A stretch of 40,843 nt of DNA, taken from a virus. The stretch is from the IMG/VR virus record IMGVR_UViG_3300006919_000127, positions 1 through 40,843 of that record; one strand, 5' to 3'. The notes below the pieces were generated by a model. The model did not search any database. It was not told the origin of the DNA and saw nothing but the letters and a program-made list of their open reading frames with translations. Shown piece by piece: positions 17,894 through 26,658 of the stretch (position 1 is the stretch's first letter; every line of letters begins with the position of its first letter). A program made the position numbers and the translations under genes.

Positions 17894-18283
17894 ATGACAG
17901 CTAAACTACTAGACAAAGAAGAACTTGCTTTACGATGGGGTGAGATAGAACCGCAAATTGCTCGAGCTGTGGCCCATGGCCTTGGCGAAAGTTCTACTCA
18001 TGACCTGTTTCTAGAATGTTTAGATGGTATAGCCCAGTGTTGGGCACATGAGGATGGTTTTTGTATTACTCGCATAATCCGATTTAGCCAATACAACCAG
18101 CTACAAATTGTCGCCTGTGGTGGCAAGAACTGGTTTGAAGTAGGTCCGGCCTTTCTCGAAGTGATGGAGCAATTCGCTCGAGATATTGGCTGTCGGAACG
18201 TTTCCATCTGGGGACGTAAAGGATGGAAGCGTGTATTGAAAGACTATCATGAACCATACACAGTCCTAATCAAGGAGCTATAA
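17894..18283 (+). CDS. conserved phage protein next to tail genes
   Basis: 129 residues from the ATG at 17894, which has GAGG 5-6 bases upstream; the longer frame back to 17828 overlaps the previous gene. Sequence elements are THDLFLECLDGIAQCW, LQIVACGGKNWFEVG and a C-terminal VSIWGRKGWKRVLKDYHEPY. The strand-helix order and the G-R-x-G-W ending recall small GNAT-like phage proteins, but the acetyl-CoA loop is not clear. Function unassigned. Confidence 0.6.
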   Translation: MTAKLLDKEELALRWGEIEPQIARAVAHGLGESSTHDLFLECLDGIAQCWAHEDGFCITRIIRFSQYNQLQIVACGGKNWFEVGPAFLEVMEQFARDIGCRNVSIWGRKGWKRVLKDYHEPYTVLIKEL

Positions 18284-18922
18284 ATGTTTGAAGACGAAAT
18301 TTTTGAAGACTTAATGGGAGTAGTTGTTGAGACTGGCTATGCGCCGCTTGACAAGAAACTGAACTCCCATATCTGCTATAAAGGCGGAGGAGGTGGAGGC
18401 CAAACCGTTACCAAATCAGGTATCGACGAAGAGTTTAAGCCTTACCTTGAACGTGCGCTTAGCGACGTAACAGATAGATACGAACGCGAAGTAGCACAAG
18501 GTCCTGACGCCATCGTAGCTAAGCTAGATCCTCGCCAAACACAAGCGCTTGGAGAACAAGAACGCTTGGCCCGTGATGCTATCTCAGGTACAGGTATCTA
18601 TGACGTAAAAGGTGAAACACAACGACAGCTGCAAAATCTTGCTGGTCAACAAATGGCTGCTAGTCCTACTGCTCTCGGTTCTGCGAGATCTATACGTGCA
18701 CAACAAGCTGCGCTAGCAGATAAAGGATATGAATTTGCCAAAGACCGTATGAAGATTTCAGAAGGCGGAGTTGGCGCTCTTGGAGAAGTTGGTAGTGCTT
18801 ATCAAGAATACGCACAACGCCGGCTTGATGCACCACACACAAGTGCTGAACGCTACTTTGGCTATTTGTCAGGTGCTCCACAAACTACAACACAAACTCA
18901 AAGCGGCGGTGGAGGTAAGTAA
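18284..18922 (+). CDS. probable virion structural protein
   Basis: 212 residues; AGGAG upstream. A short acidic N-terminus, a CYKGGGGGGQTV linker, then long helices rich in Gln/Ala/Arg (TQALGEQERLARDAISG, SARSIRAQQAALADKGYEFA), ending in a Gln/Gly-rich tail (SGGGGK). The plan resembles the smallest internal core/ejection protein that precedes the larger ones in podoviruses (T7 gp14 position). Assignment is by position and composition. Confidence 0.55.
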   Translation: MFEDEIFEDLMGVVVETGYAPLDKKLNSHICYKGGGGGGQTVTKSGIDEEFKPYLERALSDVTDRYEREVAQGPDAIVAKLDPRQTQALGEQERLARDAISGTGIYDVKGETQRQLQNLAGQQMAASPTALGSARSIRAQQAALADKGYEFAKDRMKISEGGVGALGEVGSAYQEYAQRRLDAPHTSAERYFGYLSGAPQTTTQTQSGGGGK

Positions 18923-19593
18923 TGGCTGTAAGTATTGCAACTCCTGATACTAAAGGTACAGGTCAAAACATTCGCCCTACTCAAGCGCCTCCTCCTGGTC
19001 CGCTAGCCTCTAAGCCTTCTCTTACAGACCAGGCTACTGGCATGGCTAAAGATATGGTCATGCGGAAAGGCGTTGAAATGGCTACTGCACCAGTAGAAAC
19101 TGCCATGCAGACAGGCTTTGATAAGGTTATGACAGGCATTAAAGGAGCTTTTACTCCTGCTTCTCCTACTCTTACCGCTTTGCCTGGTGGACCAACAATC
19201 GCTAATGCTAGTACTGCGGCGCAGTCGCTAGGGCCTACTATGGCTAAAGCCAATATGCTAGCAGCTCCTACTACAGGTGCCTTGCCTGGCACACTAGCCG
19301 CAAAGGCTGGTGCTGGAACTTTAGCTAGTACAGGCGGAACAACCGCCGCGGCTAAGCTAGCAGGAATGAGCGGAGGTGCAGCTGCCGGCGGAGGTATGGC
19401 CGCTCTTGGCGCCGCTGTTCCTTACATTGGTATGGGCCTACTTGCTGGTAAGGCGTTTGGACTATTTAATCGTGGTGGTGAAGTGCATGGACCTTTGTCA
19501 CTAGCAGGTATCTCAAAGGTAACATATAAAAATAAGGGTGGTGGCATCTCAGAAGAGCTACAACTACAAATGAAAGGACCATTGTCTCAGTAG
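18922..19593 (+). CDS. Ala/Gly-rich virion protein, probable small ejection protein
   Basis: 223 residues; TAATG overlap with the previous gene and GGAGG upstream. It is low in complexity, rich in Ala, Gly, Thr and Pro. Residues ~150-185 form a hydrophobic stretch (AALGAAVPYIGMGLLAGKAF) able to insert in a membrane, then NRGGEVHGPLSLAGI. Possibly a pore-forming ejection protein like T7 gp14. No catalytic motif. Confidence 0.55.
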   Translation: MAVSIATPDTKGTGQNIRPTQAPPPGPLASKPSLTDQATGMAKDMVMRKGVEMATAPVETAMQTGFDKVMTGIKGAFTPASPTLTALPGGPTIANASTAAQSLGPTMAKANMLAAPTTGALPGTLAAKAGAGTLASTGGTTAAAKLAGMSGGAAAGGGMAALGAAVPYIGMGLLAGKAFGLFNRGGEVHGPLSLAGISKVTYKNKGGGISEELQLQMKGPLSQ

Positions 19594-19602
19594 GAGGGAA
19601 TC

Positions 19603-22600
19603 ATGAAGCTTAAAAAGTTTGAGCGAAAAGACCGTTATGGTAATATGATTTCCATGGAGTTCGACACTGAAGGTTTGCCTGTGCCTATGCTACAAGAAAT
19701 ACCTATGGTGTATGACCATCCAGGCGAGCCAAAAGGTACTGATACTGTACCTGCATGGCTTACTCCGGGCGAGTTTGTAGTTAACAAAGAAGCTACAGAC
19801 ATGTACGGCGATGTCATTGAGAAAATGAACGATCACGGTCGTGAAATACAAGACGCTAAGATGCATGATGGTGGCTCTGTTGAGGGCGGCAAGTATCATC
19901 CAGTACATCGTAGCGAAGGTGGCTATTCAATAGTCGATACTATTAAACAAATACCTGGATACATGTGGGGAGAAGGAAGACGCGGTGGCAAAGCAAAAGA
20001 AGCGATGCAAGATTATCGGGAAGAAATTAAAAGGCGCCGTAATCAGGAAGAAGGCTTGCTGTCTAAGATCACAAATTACTTTGAAGATGGCGGCAATGTT
20101 CCTATGCCACAGCCTCGTCCTCCATATCTAGCAGCCTCATCTATTTACGATAGACTTCGTGATAGAGGTTTTAGTCATAACGCAGCAGTAGGTATTGTTG
20201 CTAACTTTGAAACTGAGTCGGGCTTTAATCCAGGCGCTAAGCAGCATAATCAAAAGTATGCAAATAAATACAAGTCTGACGGCAGTAAAAACCCTAATTT
20301 TGGCGTAAAGCCTGTAGACTCTTACTTTCCAGGTCAAGGCTACGGTCTTGCTCAATGGACAGAATCTCGTCGTGATGACTTGAAAAAGTTTGCTGCAGAC
20401 AAAGATATGCCGATGGATGACATCAATACGCAGTTAGACTTTATGATGCAAGAGATGGGTGGCGAATTTAAGAACGTTCGTGATAATCTAAGTAACTCTC
20501 AAAGTCCTGAAGCTGCGACTCAATATTTTCTACAAGACTACGAAAAAGCAGGTAAGCCTGCATCTGAACGTAGAATGCAATATGCTAGAGAATTTTCAGA
20601 CTTTATTACTAATCAAAAAGGAGAAGACCCTGCACCACAAGTACCTCTTCCACCGTCAAACCAAGAATCTCCACCGCGTCCTGTTGATGACGGTTCGCGT
20701 CCACCTACGTTATTGGAGACGCTATTTGGTGGCTTACCTATCTTCAACCAGTCAAGGCAAGGTTCGTTTGTAGATTATAAGCAACTTGGCGGCGAAATGG
20801 TTGACCCAACTGATCTTGTTACTGGCGTAAGAGGCATGAGATCAAACATTCCAGAGTTTAATTATGGCATTCAACAAGCCGAACTCTACGATCGCGCTGT
20901 AGGAGACTCAGCTGACGACCTTGGTACTGCCCCGACTGGCGTGCCAGTGGCCTCTCAGGCTCCGCCAGAGCCTAAGGATTTGCCGTTTGCTAGTAATATA
21001 ATGAAAGATCCGGATGTTGAAAGGGCCGTGCTTAGAGCGGAGAGTGAAGTAGCTAAAGATACGACTGATCGGGAAGATCTTGGCACTGTTCCTACTATGG
21101 TAGCGCCACCTGAAAAGGATGGTGACGATCTTGGTACAGCGCCTACAGCTCCACCAAAACCAGTGGTAGAGCGTGCAGATCCACGTCAGTTTGGAGATAC
21201 TCCTGAAGCTCGTATGGATTACAATACTGAAAACTCTGAAGCTTATCAAGCCTACTTGCGTAGAGCTCGGTCAGCAGGCGTTAAGCCTAAGTCGCCGTCT
21301 GAGTGGCGTGAGTACAATACTCCAGACAAGACTGGTGAATCACAATCTTCTCGTCATGCCATTTTGTCCGGTGCTTCTGAATCTCAGACACAGGCTCTTG
21401 AAGATAACCAAGCAGCGGCTGAAGTTCTTAACGAAGGTGGCTCATCATCAGATGCTAACACCGCATCGAACATGACTCCTACTACAGAACCCGACAAAGA
21501 AACTAAGAAGTCAGAGACTATTGCAAGCATTATTCAGAAAGGACAAAACCATACTGGTCCTGCTGAAGACCAGCCAGGAGATAACTCTGACGCTGGCTCT
21601 GTTCAAAATGAAGGTGATAAACAAGACGACGGCAAGAAGAAAGAAGCTGAGTCAATGTTTAAGTCTTTGTTTGGCGACTTGTTCGACAAGAAAGAGCTTG
21701 CACGTATGGCTGTTATGTATCTTGGTTCTCGTGCAATGGGTTACTCTCATCAAGGTTCTATGGGCTTTGCAGCTAAGAACTACATTACTCGTGTTGACGC
21801 AAAGGTGGCTAATCGTGATAAGTTCCTACAAACAAACGTTGGCAAGTTTACGCCAGACTCTCTTGAACTCTACCGTGAGACCGGTAAAATTTCTGATCTT
21901 ATTCCAGTTGGAAAGCCTATTCAGCGTAAAGGCGAATATAAGACTTTCTATGGAGAAGGCGGTAAGAAAATTACTGGCGAAAAGGTAGTACAAGGAGATA
22001 ATACATTCTACGTAGATCAAAACGGAAAGGTTATTAATCAATATAACTATCGTGAAGACGAGCGTGATGTACCTGGTACTGAAGCTTACGAGTCTAGAGT
22101 AAGTTCAAACTCTAAAGACAATGTAGCTATCATCAAGTCTATGAAGACTAAGATCGGAGAAGGTAAAGATGGTAGTGCAATGTACAAGACTGACATCAAT
22201 CCAGAAGTTGAAGGCCGTAAGGTAGCTGAATGGGCTGTCAAGAATGGCGTTGACATGGAAAGAGTTGGTGGTCTACTTCAGTTAGCTATGCAAGATGCTA
22301 TTAACGACGATCGTCAAGATGGTTCACGAGCTCAAAGCTTGATTCCTTATCTAGATAGTCTTGTTATTCGTGAGAAGACCGAGTATCCAGACTTGTTTAT
22401 GGTAGGCGAAGGCGATGATAGACAAGCCGTAGATCCTGAGCAGTTCATGGCTCTTAACGATGATGTAGCTTTTGTTATGCAGCAAATTGGTGGAAAAGGC
22501 AGTAACTTTGTTTTGGCCAATCAGTATTATACGCAAGCGATTAAAGAGTGGAACAATACACTTACCGATGACGATCGCAAGCAGTATACGAGAATGGCTA

Positions 22601-22698
22601 AAGGTACAGGCCTTTCACCGTTTATGGTCTTTGTACAAAAAGATCTTGCAGACTTTATGGCTAAAACTCAAGGAGTCACAGTCAAAACAGCAGAATAG
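19603..22698 (+). CDS. internal virion protein with phage-type lysozyme domain
   Basis: 1031 residues; AGGAGG before the ATG. Residues 41-68 (GTDTVPAWLTPGEFVVNKEA) are a motif of phage tape-measure or structural proteins. Residues ~180-335 form a tail-lysozyme domain: IYDRLRDRGFSHNAAVGIVA, FETESGFNPGA with likely catalytic E203 or E205, GYGLAQWTESRR, then a helical bundle. This would open peptidoglycan for DNA entry. Residues ~340-650 are Pro/Ser/Asp-rich and disordered-looking, with three copies of an octapeptide, DDLGTAPT or close (438-445, 491-498, 508-515). The C-terminal third is helical. It starts the trio of large ejection proteins. Confidence 0.8.
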   Translation: MKLKKFERKDRYGNMISMEFDTEGLPVPMLQEIPMVYDHPGEPKGTDTVPAWLTPGEFVVNKEATDMYGDVIEKMNDHGREIQDAKMHDGGSVEGGKYHPVHRSEGGYSIVDTIKQIPGYMWGEGRRGGKAKEAMQDYREEIKRRRNQEEGLLSKITNYFEDGGNVPMPQPRPPYLAASSIYDRLRDRGFSHNAAVGIVANFETESGFNPGAKQHNQKYANKYKSDGSKNPNFGVKPVDSYFPGQGYGLAQWTESRRDDLKKFAADKDMPMDDINTQLDFMMQEMGGEFKNVRDNLSNSQSPEAATQYFLQDYEKAGKPASERRMQYAREFSDFITNQKGEDPAPQVPLPPSNQESPPRPVDDGSRPPTLLETLFGGLPIFNQSRQGSFVDYKQLGGEMVDPTDLVTGVRGMRSNIPEFNYGIQQAELYDRAVGDSADDLGTAPTGVPVASQAPPEPKDLPFASNIMKDPDVERAVLRAESEVAKDTTDREDLGTVPTMVAPPEKDGDDLGTAPTAPPKPVVERADPRQFGDTPEARMDYNTENSEAYQAYLRRARSAGVKPKSPSEWREYNTPDKTGESQSSRHAILSGASESQTQALEDNQAAAEVLNEGGSSSDANTASNMTPTTEPDKETKKSETIASIIQKGQNHTGPAEDQPGDNSDAGSVQNEGDKQDDGKKKEAESMFKSLFGDLFDKKELARMAVMYLGSRAMGYSHQGSMGFAAKNYITRVDAKVANRDKFLQTNVGKFTPDSLELYRETGKISDLIPVGKPIQRKGEYKTFYGEGGKKITGEKVVQGDNTFYVDQNGKVINQYNYREDERDVPGTEAYESRVSSNSKDNVAIIKSMKTKIGEGKDGSAMYKTDINPEVEGRKVAEWAVKNGVDMERVGGLLQLAMQDAINDDRQDGSRAQSLIPYLDSLVIREKTEYPDLFMVGEGDDRQAVDPEQFMALNDDVAFVMQQIGGKGSNFVLANQYYTQAIKEWNNTLTDDDRKQYTRMAKGTGLSPFMVFVQKDLADFMAKTQGVTVKTAE

Positions 22699-22707
22699 GA
22701 GAAAACT

Positions 22708-25700
22708 ATGAGTGCAATTGAACAGCTAGCTACGAAGTTTACCCGCGTAGACGGCGAATTTGTAGCAGCAAATCAACTGTCACCAGATTATTACTTCGTC
22801 GATGCTGATACTCTGGCTTCTACATCTGACAAAGACGATAATGGAAATCCTTTACGTTATCGTTTGAAGGGTATTGACGCTCCTGAAATAACTAAAATCT
22901 TTGGCCCCAACGCTATCGCTCCAGGTACCGTTGGGGGCGCTACAGCTACGACTACTTTGCAAAACCTTGCACGCGAGCAGGGATTTACGAATGTAGTAAA
23001 GACTGGCGAGTTCGACGACTTCGGTCGAGAAATCATTGATCTACAAGACGATGCTGGTCGTAGCTGGGAAAGAATGGTTATCTCATCAGGAGTTTTAGAT
23101 CCTAATAGATACACAAGCAACGAGGCACTTCGCTCTCTCGAGGTTGCCAAAGTTTTCGGATCAGGCTCAGAACAAAAGAACGACTGGGACCTGGCAAGCG
23201 ACGCCATTTCTCAAGCTATTGAAGATGAGACTATTTACGAAGCGCAGTTTCGTACACAAGCCTTAAATGAAGTAGCTCTTGAACATGGTTACGGCTATGC
23301 TCCTGGCTCTGTAATGTTCCGTCATCCTGACCGAGATCTTAGAAATAAGGCCACTAATCCGCTGTCTACAGCTTGGGATGTAGGCCTTACTGGCGCTATT
23401 GAAGGTTTATATGGCGCTCTTGATCTAGTTGGCGATGCTACTGGCTGGGAGTGGGCTGATAACGTTGGCGAAGCAGGTATTTACCGTGCTCGTCAGGCCA
23501 TTAAAGCCAAGCCTGAAATAATCACCTCATACAAGGATGTTGATGCATTCTGGGGTAAGTCAGGGGCCTTACAGTATATAGCTAACAACGCAGCTATCTC
23601 ACTTCCTTACATGGCAACATCTATTCTTGGCGCTGTAGCAGCTCCTGCAACAGGTGGCCTATCAATGGCGGCACCTGCGGCTTTGTATGCAGGCACTGTT
23701 TACAATGAGATGGAAGGAGATAATAAAAATCCTGCTCTTGCTGTAACTACCGGTATCGCGCAAGCTGTTCTTGATAGAGTTGGTTTGTCGTTCCTCGCTA
23801 AAGGTACCTTGCTTACAAAAGAAGGGCGTGATCAAGCGGTTCAAGCTTTGATTAAAAGTAAGAAAGGCGATCATGTAAACATTAAGACCGCAAATGAAGC
23901 TAAAGATTACTTGCTTAGAGCTTCTCGTGCAGAGACAGCAGCACTAGCAACTGATGCTGCTAAGTTTGCAAAGCAACAGATTGGAGCTAGAAACGTAGCA
24001 CGTACTGCTTTAAAAAAGGTAGGAGTAGGTGGTCTTGGTGAAGCTGGAACTGAAGCAATTCAAGAGGGTATTGGTTACACGGCTGCTCATGCTGCTAATA
24101 ATTTCCGTGATTGGGATGCAAACGAATTCAACGACCGTCTTATTGAGGCCTCGATCGCCGGTGGTACTTTGGGTGGAGCGTTCTCCGTTCCCGGAACACT
24201 ATACGACTATGGTGCTTGGGTAGACGTAGCTCACCGTAAAGCTCCAGACGATATGAAGCGAAGGTCTTGGGCCGGAAATAAGGCAAAGCAAGATATTGCT
24301 GAGCGTGGCGTACAGTTTAACGTGCAAGATCAGAACATAGCAGCTGGTATTGAGGCCAACGCTACTGATCCAGATCTTATAGAAGACTTGAACCAACGTG
24401 TAGATCGTGAGATGAAGCGTCGCAGAGAGCGGACTGTAATGCAAGTCGGAGCAGACCTATGGCGTGCTATACCAGGTCTATGGCGTGGTCTTACTCGTCA
24501 AGCTTTTGATGAAGACCTACAAAACAAGTCTACTGAAGCACGTGTATTTGGTGAAAGTGTAGGATCTAATCTTCAAAGATCTACTAGTGGCGCTACATAC
24601 GAGAATCGTAAACACCATTTGATTACTGAAGTTCGTAACATGATGGGTGGAGTAGATAGACTGCTAGCTGCCTTTGATAGAAACGATAAGCGTAGTTCAC
24701 GTATTCAGTTTAGTGAAGAGTACTATACTGCATATCAACGCGCGCTTGCCAAGGCAAAGAGCGAAGGTAGAGAAATAAACTGGGATACAGATCTTGAAGG
24801 CCCGCTTGCTGATAAGAAGGCTGAGTTTATAGCATTTAATAAACTACTTCGAGACGTTGGCGACCGGCTGCACTCAATGCAGGCAGTACATAACAAAGAT
24901 CTTGGTTATATTTTCGACTATCTGTCTAAGTTCAAGTCAATTAACAAAGAAGCTGTTGAAGCTAATCAAGCTGGGTTTGAAGCTGCTCTTATGCAAGAGT
25001 ATAATATGAACCCTGATCAGGCAAAAGAAGTGGCCGAAGCTATTCTTAATATGGATGGTGTAGCCTCTCTTGATGACGCCTTCTCAGTAACTGACCGTAA
25101 GAAGTTCAAACCAGGTTCTCATAAACAGCGTGATCTTGGTCTGTCTGAAAGAGAAGCGTTTGCGCCATTTATGGAAAACGACCTATTCACAAACATCTCT
25201 AACGCGGCTAAGTCTGCTGTTCGTTATACCGTGCTTGAAGAGTACGTTGGTAGTGATAACAAAAAGCTTAACTACCGTCTTGCTAAGATTGAGAAAGAAC
25301 TTATTCAGTCCGGCATGGGAGCTAACGAAGCAAAGGCTAGAGTAGACGCGCTTGCTAAAGAGATGAAAGACTACTTTGACGCAGAGTCTGGTAACTACAA
25401 GAGACTTAATAATCCTGTAATTAACTGGGTTCAAAAGAACCTGTTGTTTGTTACTACTATTACTGGTCTACCGCTTGCGGTTATCTCAAACTTTGTTGAA
25501 GCTGCGCTTGTATTCAAAGGCATGACTGTCGATCAGATCTTCGGCAAAGGCAAAGAGAAAGATGGTAGTCTAAACTCTATGGCTAGAGCCTTTGTAGATG
25601 AGATTGGTAACACTGCAACAAGAGCTTATGGCGCTGCTACAAATATGCCAACACCTCACAAGCGTGATAGTGGTGGCCATGCAGTAGCTAAAGATCTTGG

Positions 25701-26658
25701 CTTCTTCGATTGGGAAGTTGGTGCTGCTCATACTACAGGTGTTAGTGAAACAGGTCATTGGCGTCAAAAGATCCTTGACATGTACTTTAAAGTTATACTG
25801 CTACAGCAATGGACTAATGCTACGCGTGCCTCACGGGCTGCGATTGCTGGTGATTTTATTACTGATCATCTGTCTGTTGTAATCGCTGCTAGAAATACTG
25901 GTGTATTTACTAACGAAGCTGCTGAAGCTGAAGAAGCTATTCGTAATCTTGGCATTGATGTTGAGTTTATGATGAACTACATTAGTGGTAAAGACGCTGA
26001 CGGTAATCCTTTTGAAGCTACTGAAGAACGTAATAAGTTGTTTGACGACTTTATGCGTGACGCTACATTTAACTTTGTTAATGAAGCTGTAGCCATGCCA
26101 CAAGCGGCTAACAGACCTAAGATTTTTCAAGATCCAAGGTTTGCGTTCTTTACTCAGTTCCAAGGCTTTATTGCTACGTTTACAGCTAACCATATTCCAA
26201 AGATGTGGGGAGAATACGTAAAGCGTGGTACACCGGCTATGAAGTATAATATCTTTGCGACCATGTCTACAATGATCTTGCTTGGATTCGTATCACAGCA
26301 TTTGAAAGACCTGCTGAAATACGGCAAGACAACTCCTTACTTTAGCGGAGCTGAGTACATTCGTCGTGGTGTAGGAGCTAGTGGTCTGCTTGGTACAGGT
26401 GAGCGTGTAATTGACTTTGTCTTTCCGATGTATGAAGAAAGATACAAAACAAATATTGGCTGGGCGTTTGGCACCGTGTCAGGCGAGTCAGCTGCATTAA
26501 GTAAAGCATTAAGATTGGGAGGTCTAGGCGTGGATGTAGCAACAGGTGAAAAGACTCCGGGTTATGCAGCAGTTCGCATTTCGCCGTTAGTTCAAGCAAT
26601 ACATCAACAAACTAAAGATCTACCACAATGGGGTTTCGGAGGTCCGGATGGCAATTAA
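22708..26658 (+). CDS. large internal virion protein with N-terminal SNase-like nuclease domain
   Basis: 1316 residues; AGGAG before the ATG. Residues ~28-150 follow the staphylococcal nuclease order: FVDADT (D32, D34), YRLKGIDAPE (R52, D57, E60), a GATATTTLQNLA helix, DDFGREII (R107), and a helix ending LRSLEVAKVF. These match SNase D19/D21, R35, D40, E43 and R87. The remaining ~1150 residues are helical with hydrophobic segments near 295-335, 912-937 and 1187-1205, as expected for a protein that enters membranes; it resembles large phage polyvalent proteins. Overlaps the next gene by 11 bases. The fusion implies a nuclease delivered with the DNA. The domain call is by motif only; it could be structural. 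Confidence 0.78.
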   Translation: MSAIEQLATKFTRVDGEFVAANQLSPDYYFVDADTLASTSDKDDNGNPLRYRLKGIDAPEITKIFGPNAIAPGTVGGATATTTLQNLAREQGFTNVVKTGEFDDFGREIIDLQDDAGRSWERMVISSGVLDPNRYTSNEALRSLEVAKVFGSGSEQKNDWDLASDAISQAIEDETIYEAQFRTQALNEVALEHGYGYAPGSVMFRHPDRDLRNKATNPLSTAWDVGLTGAIEGLYGALDLVGDATGWEWADNVGEAGIYRARQAIKAKPEIITSYKDVDAFWGKSGALQYIANNAAISLPYMATSILGAVAAPATGGLSMAAPAALYAGTVYNEMEGDNKNPALAVTTGIAQAVLDRVGLSFLAKGTLLTKEGRDQAVQALIKSKKGDHVNIKTANEAKDYLLRASRAETAALATDAAKFAKQQIGARNVARTALKKVGVGGLGEAGTEAIQEGIGYTAAHAANNFRDWDANEFNDRLIEASIAGGTLGGAFSVPGTLYDYGAWVDVAHRKAPDDMKRRSWAGNKAKQDIAERGVQFNVQDQNIAAGIEANATDPDLIEDLNQRVDREMKRRRERTVMQVGADLWRAIPGLWRGLTRQAFDEDLQNKSTEARVFGESVGSNLQRSTSGATYENRKHHLITEVRNMMGGVDRLLAAFDRNDKRSSRIQFSEEYYTAYQRALAKAKSEGREINWDTDLEGPLADKKAEFIAFNKLLRDVGDRLHSMQAVHNKDLGYIFDYLSKFKSINKEAVEANQAGFEAALMQEYNMNPDQAKEVAEAILNMDGVASLDDAFSVTDRKKFKPGSHKQRDLGLSEREAFAPFMENDLFTNISNAAKSAVRYTVLEEYVGSDNKKLNYRLAKIEKELIQSGMGANEAKARVDALAKEMKDYFDAESGNYKRLNNPVINWVQKNLLFVTTITGLPLAVISNFVEAALVFKGMTVDQIFGKGKEKDGSLNSMARAFVDEIGNTATRAYGAATNMPTPHKRDSGGHAVAKDLGFFDWEVGAAHTTGVSETGHWRQKILDMYFKVILLQQWTNATRASRAAIAGDFITDHLSVVIAARNTGVFTNEAAEAEEAIRNLGIDVEFMMNYISGKDADGNPFEATEERNKLFDDFMRDATFNFVNEAVAMPQAANRPKIFQDPRFAFFTQFQGFIATFTANHIPKMWGEYVKRGTPAMKYNIFATMSTMILLGFVSQHLKDLLKYGKTTPYFSGAEYIRRGVGASGLLGTGERVIDFVFPMYEERYKTNIGWAFGTVSGESAALSKALRLGGLGVDVATGEKTPGYAAVRISPLVQAIHQQTKDLPQWGFGGPDGN

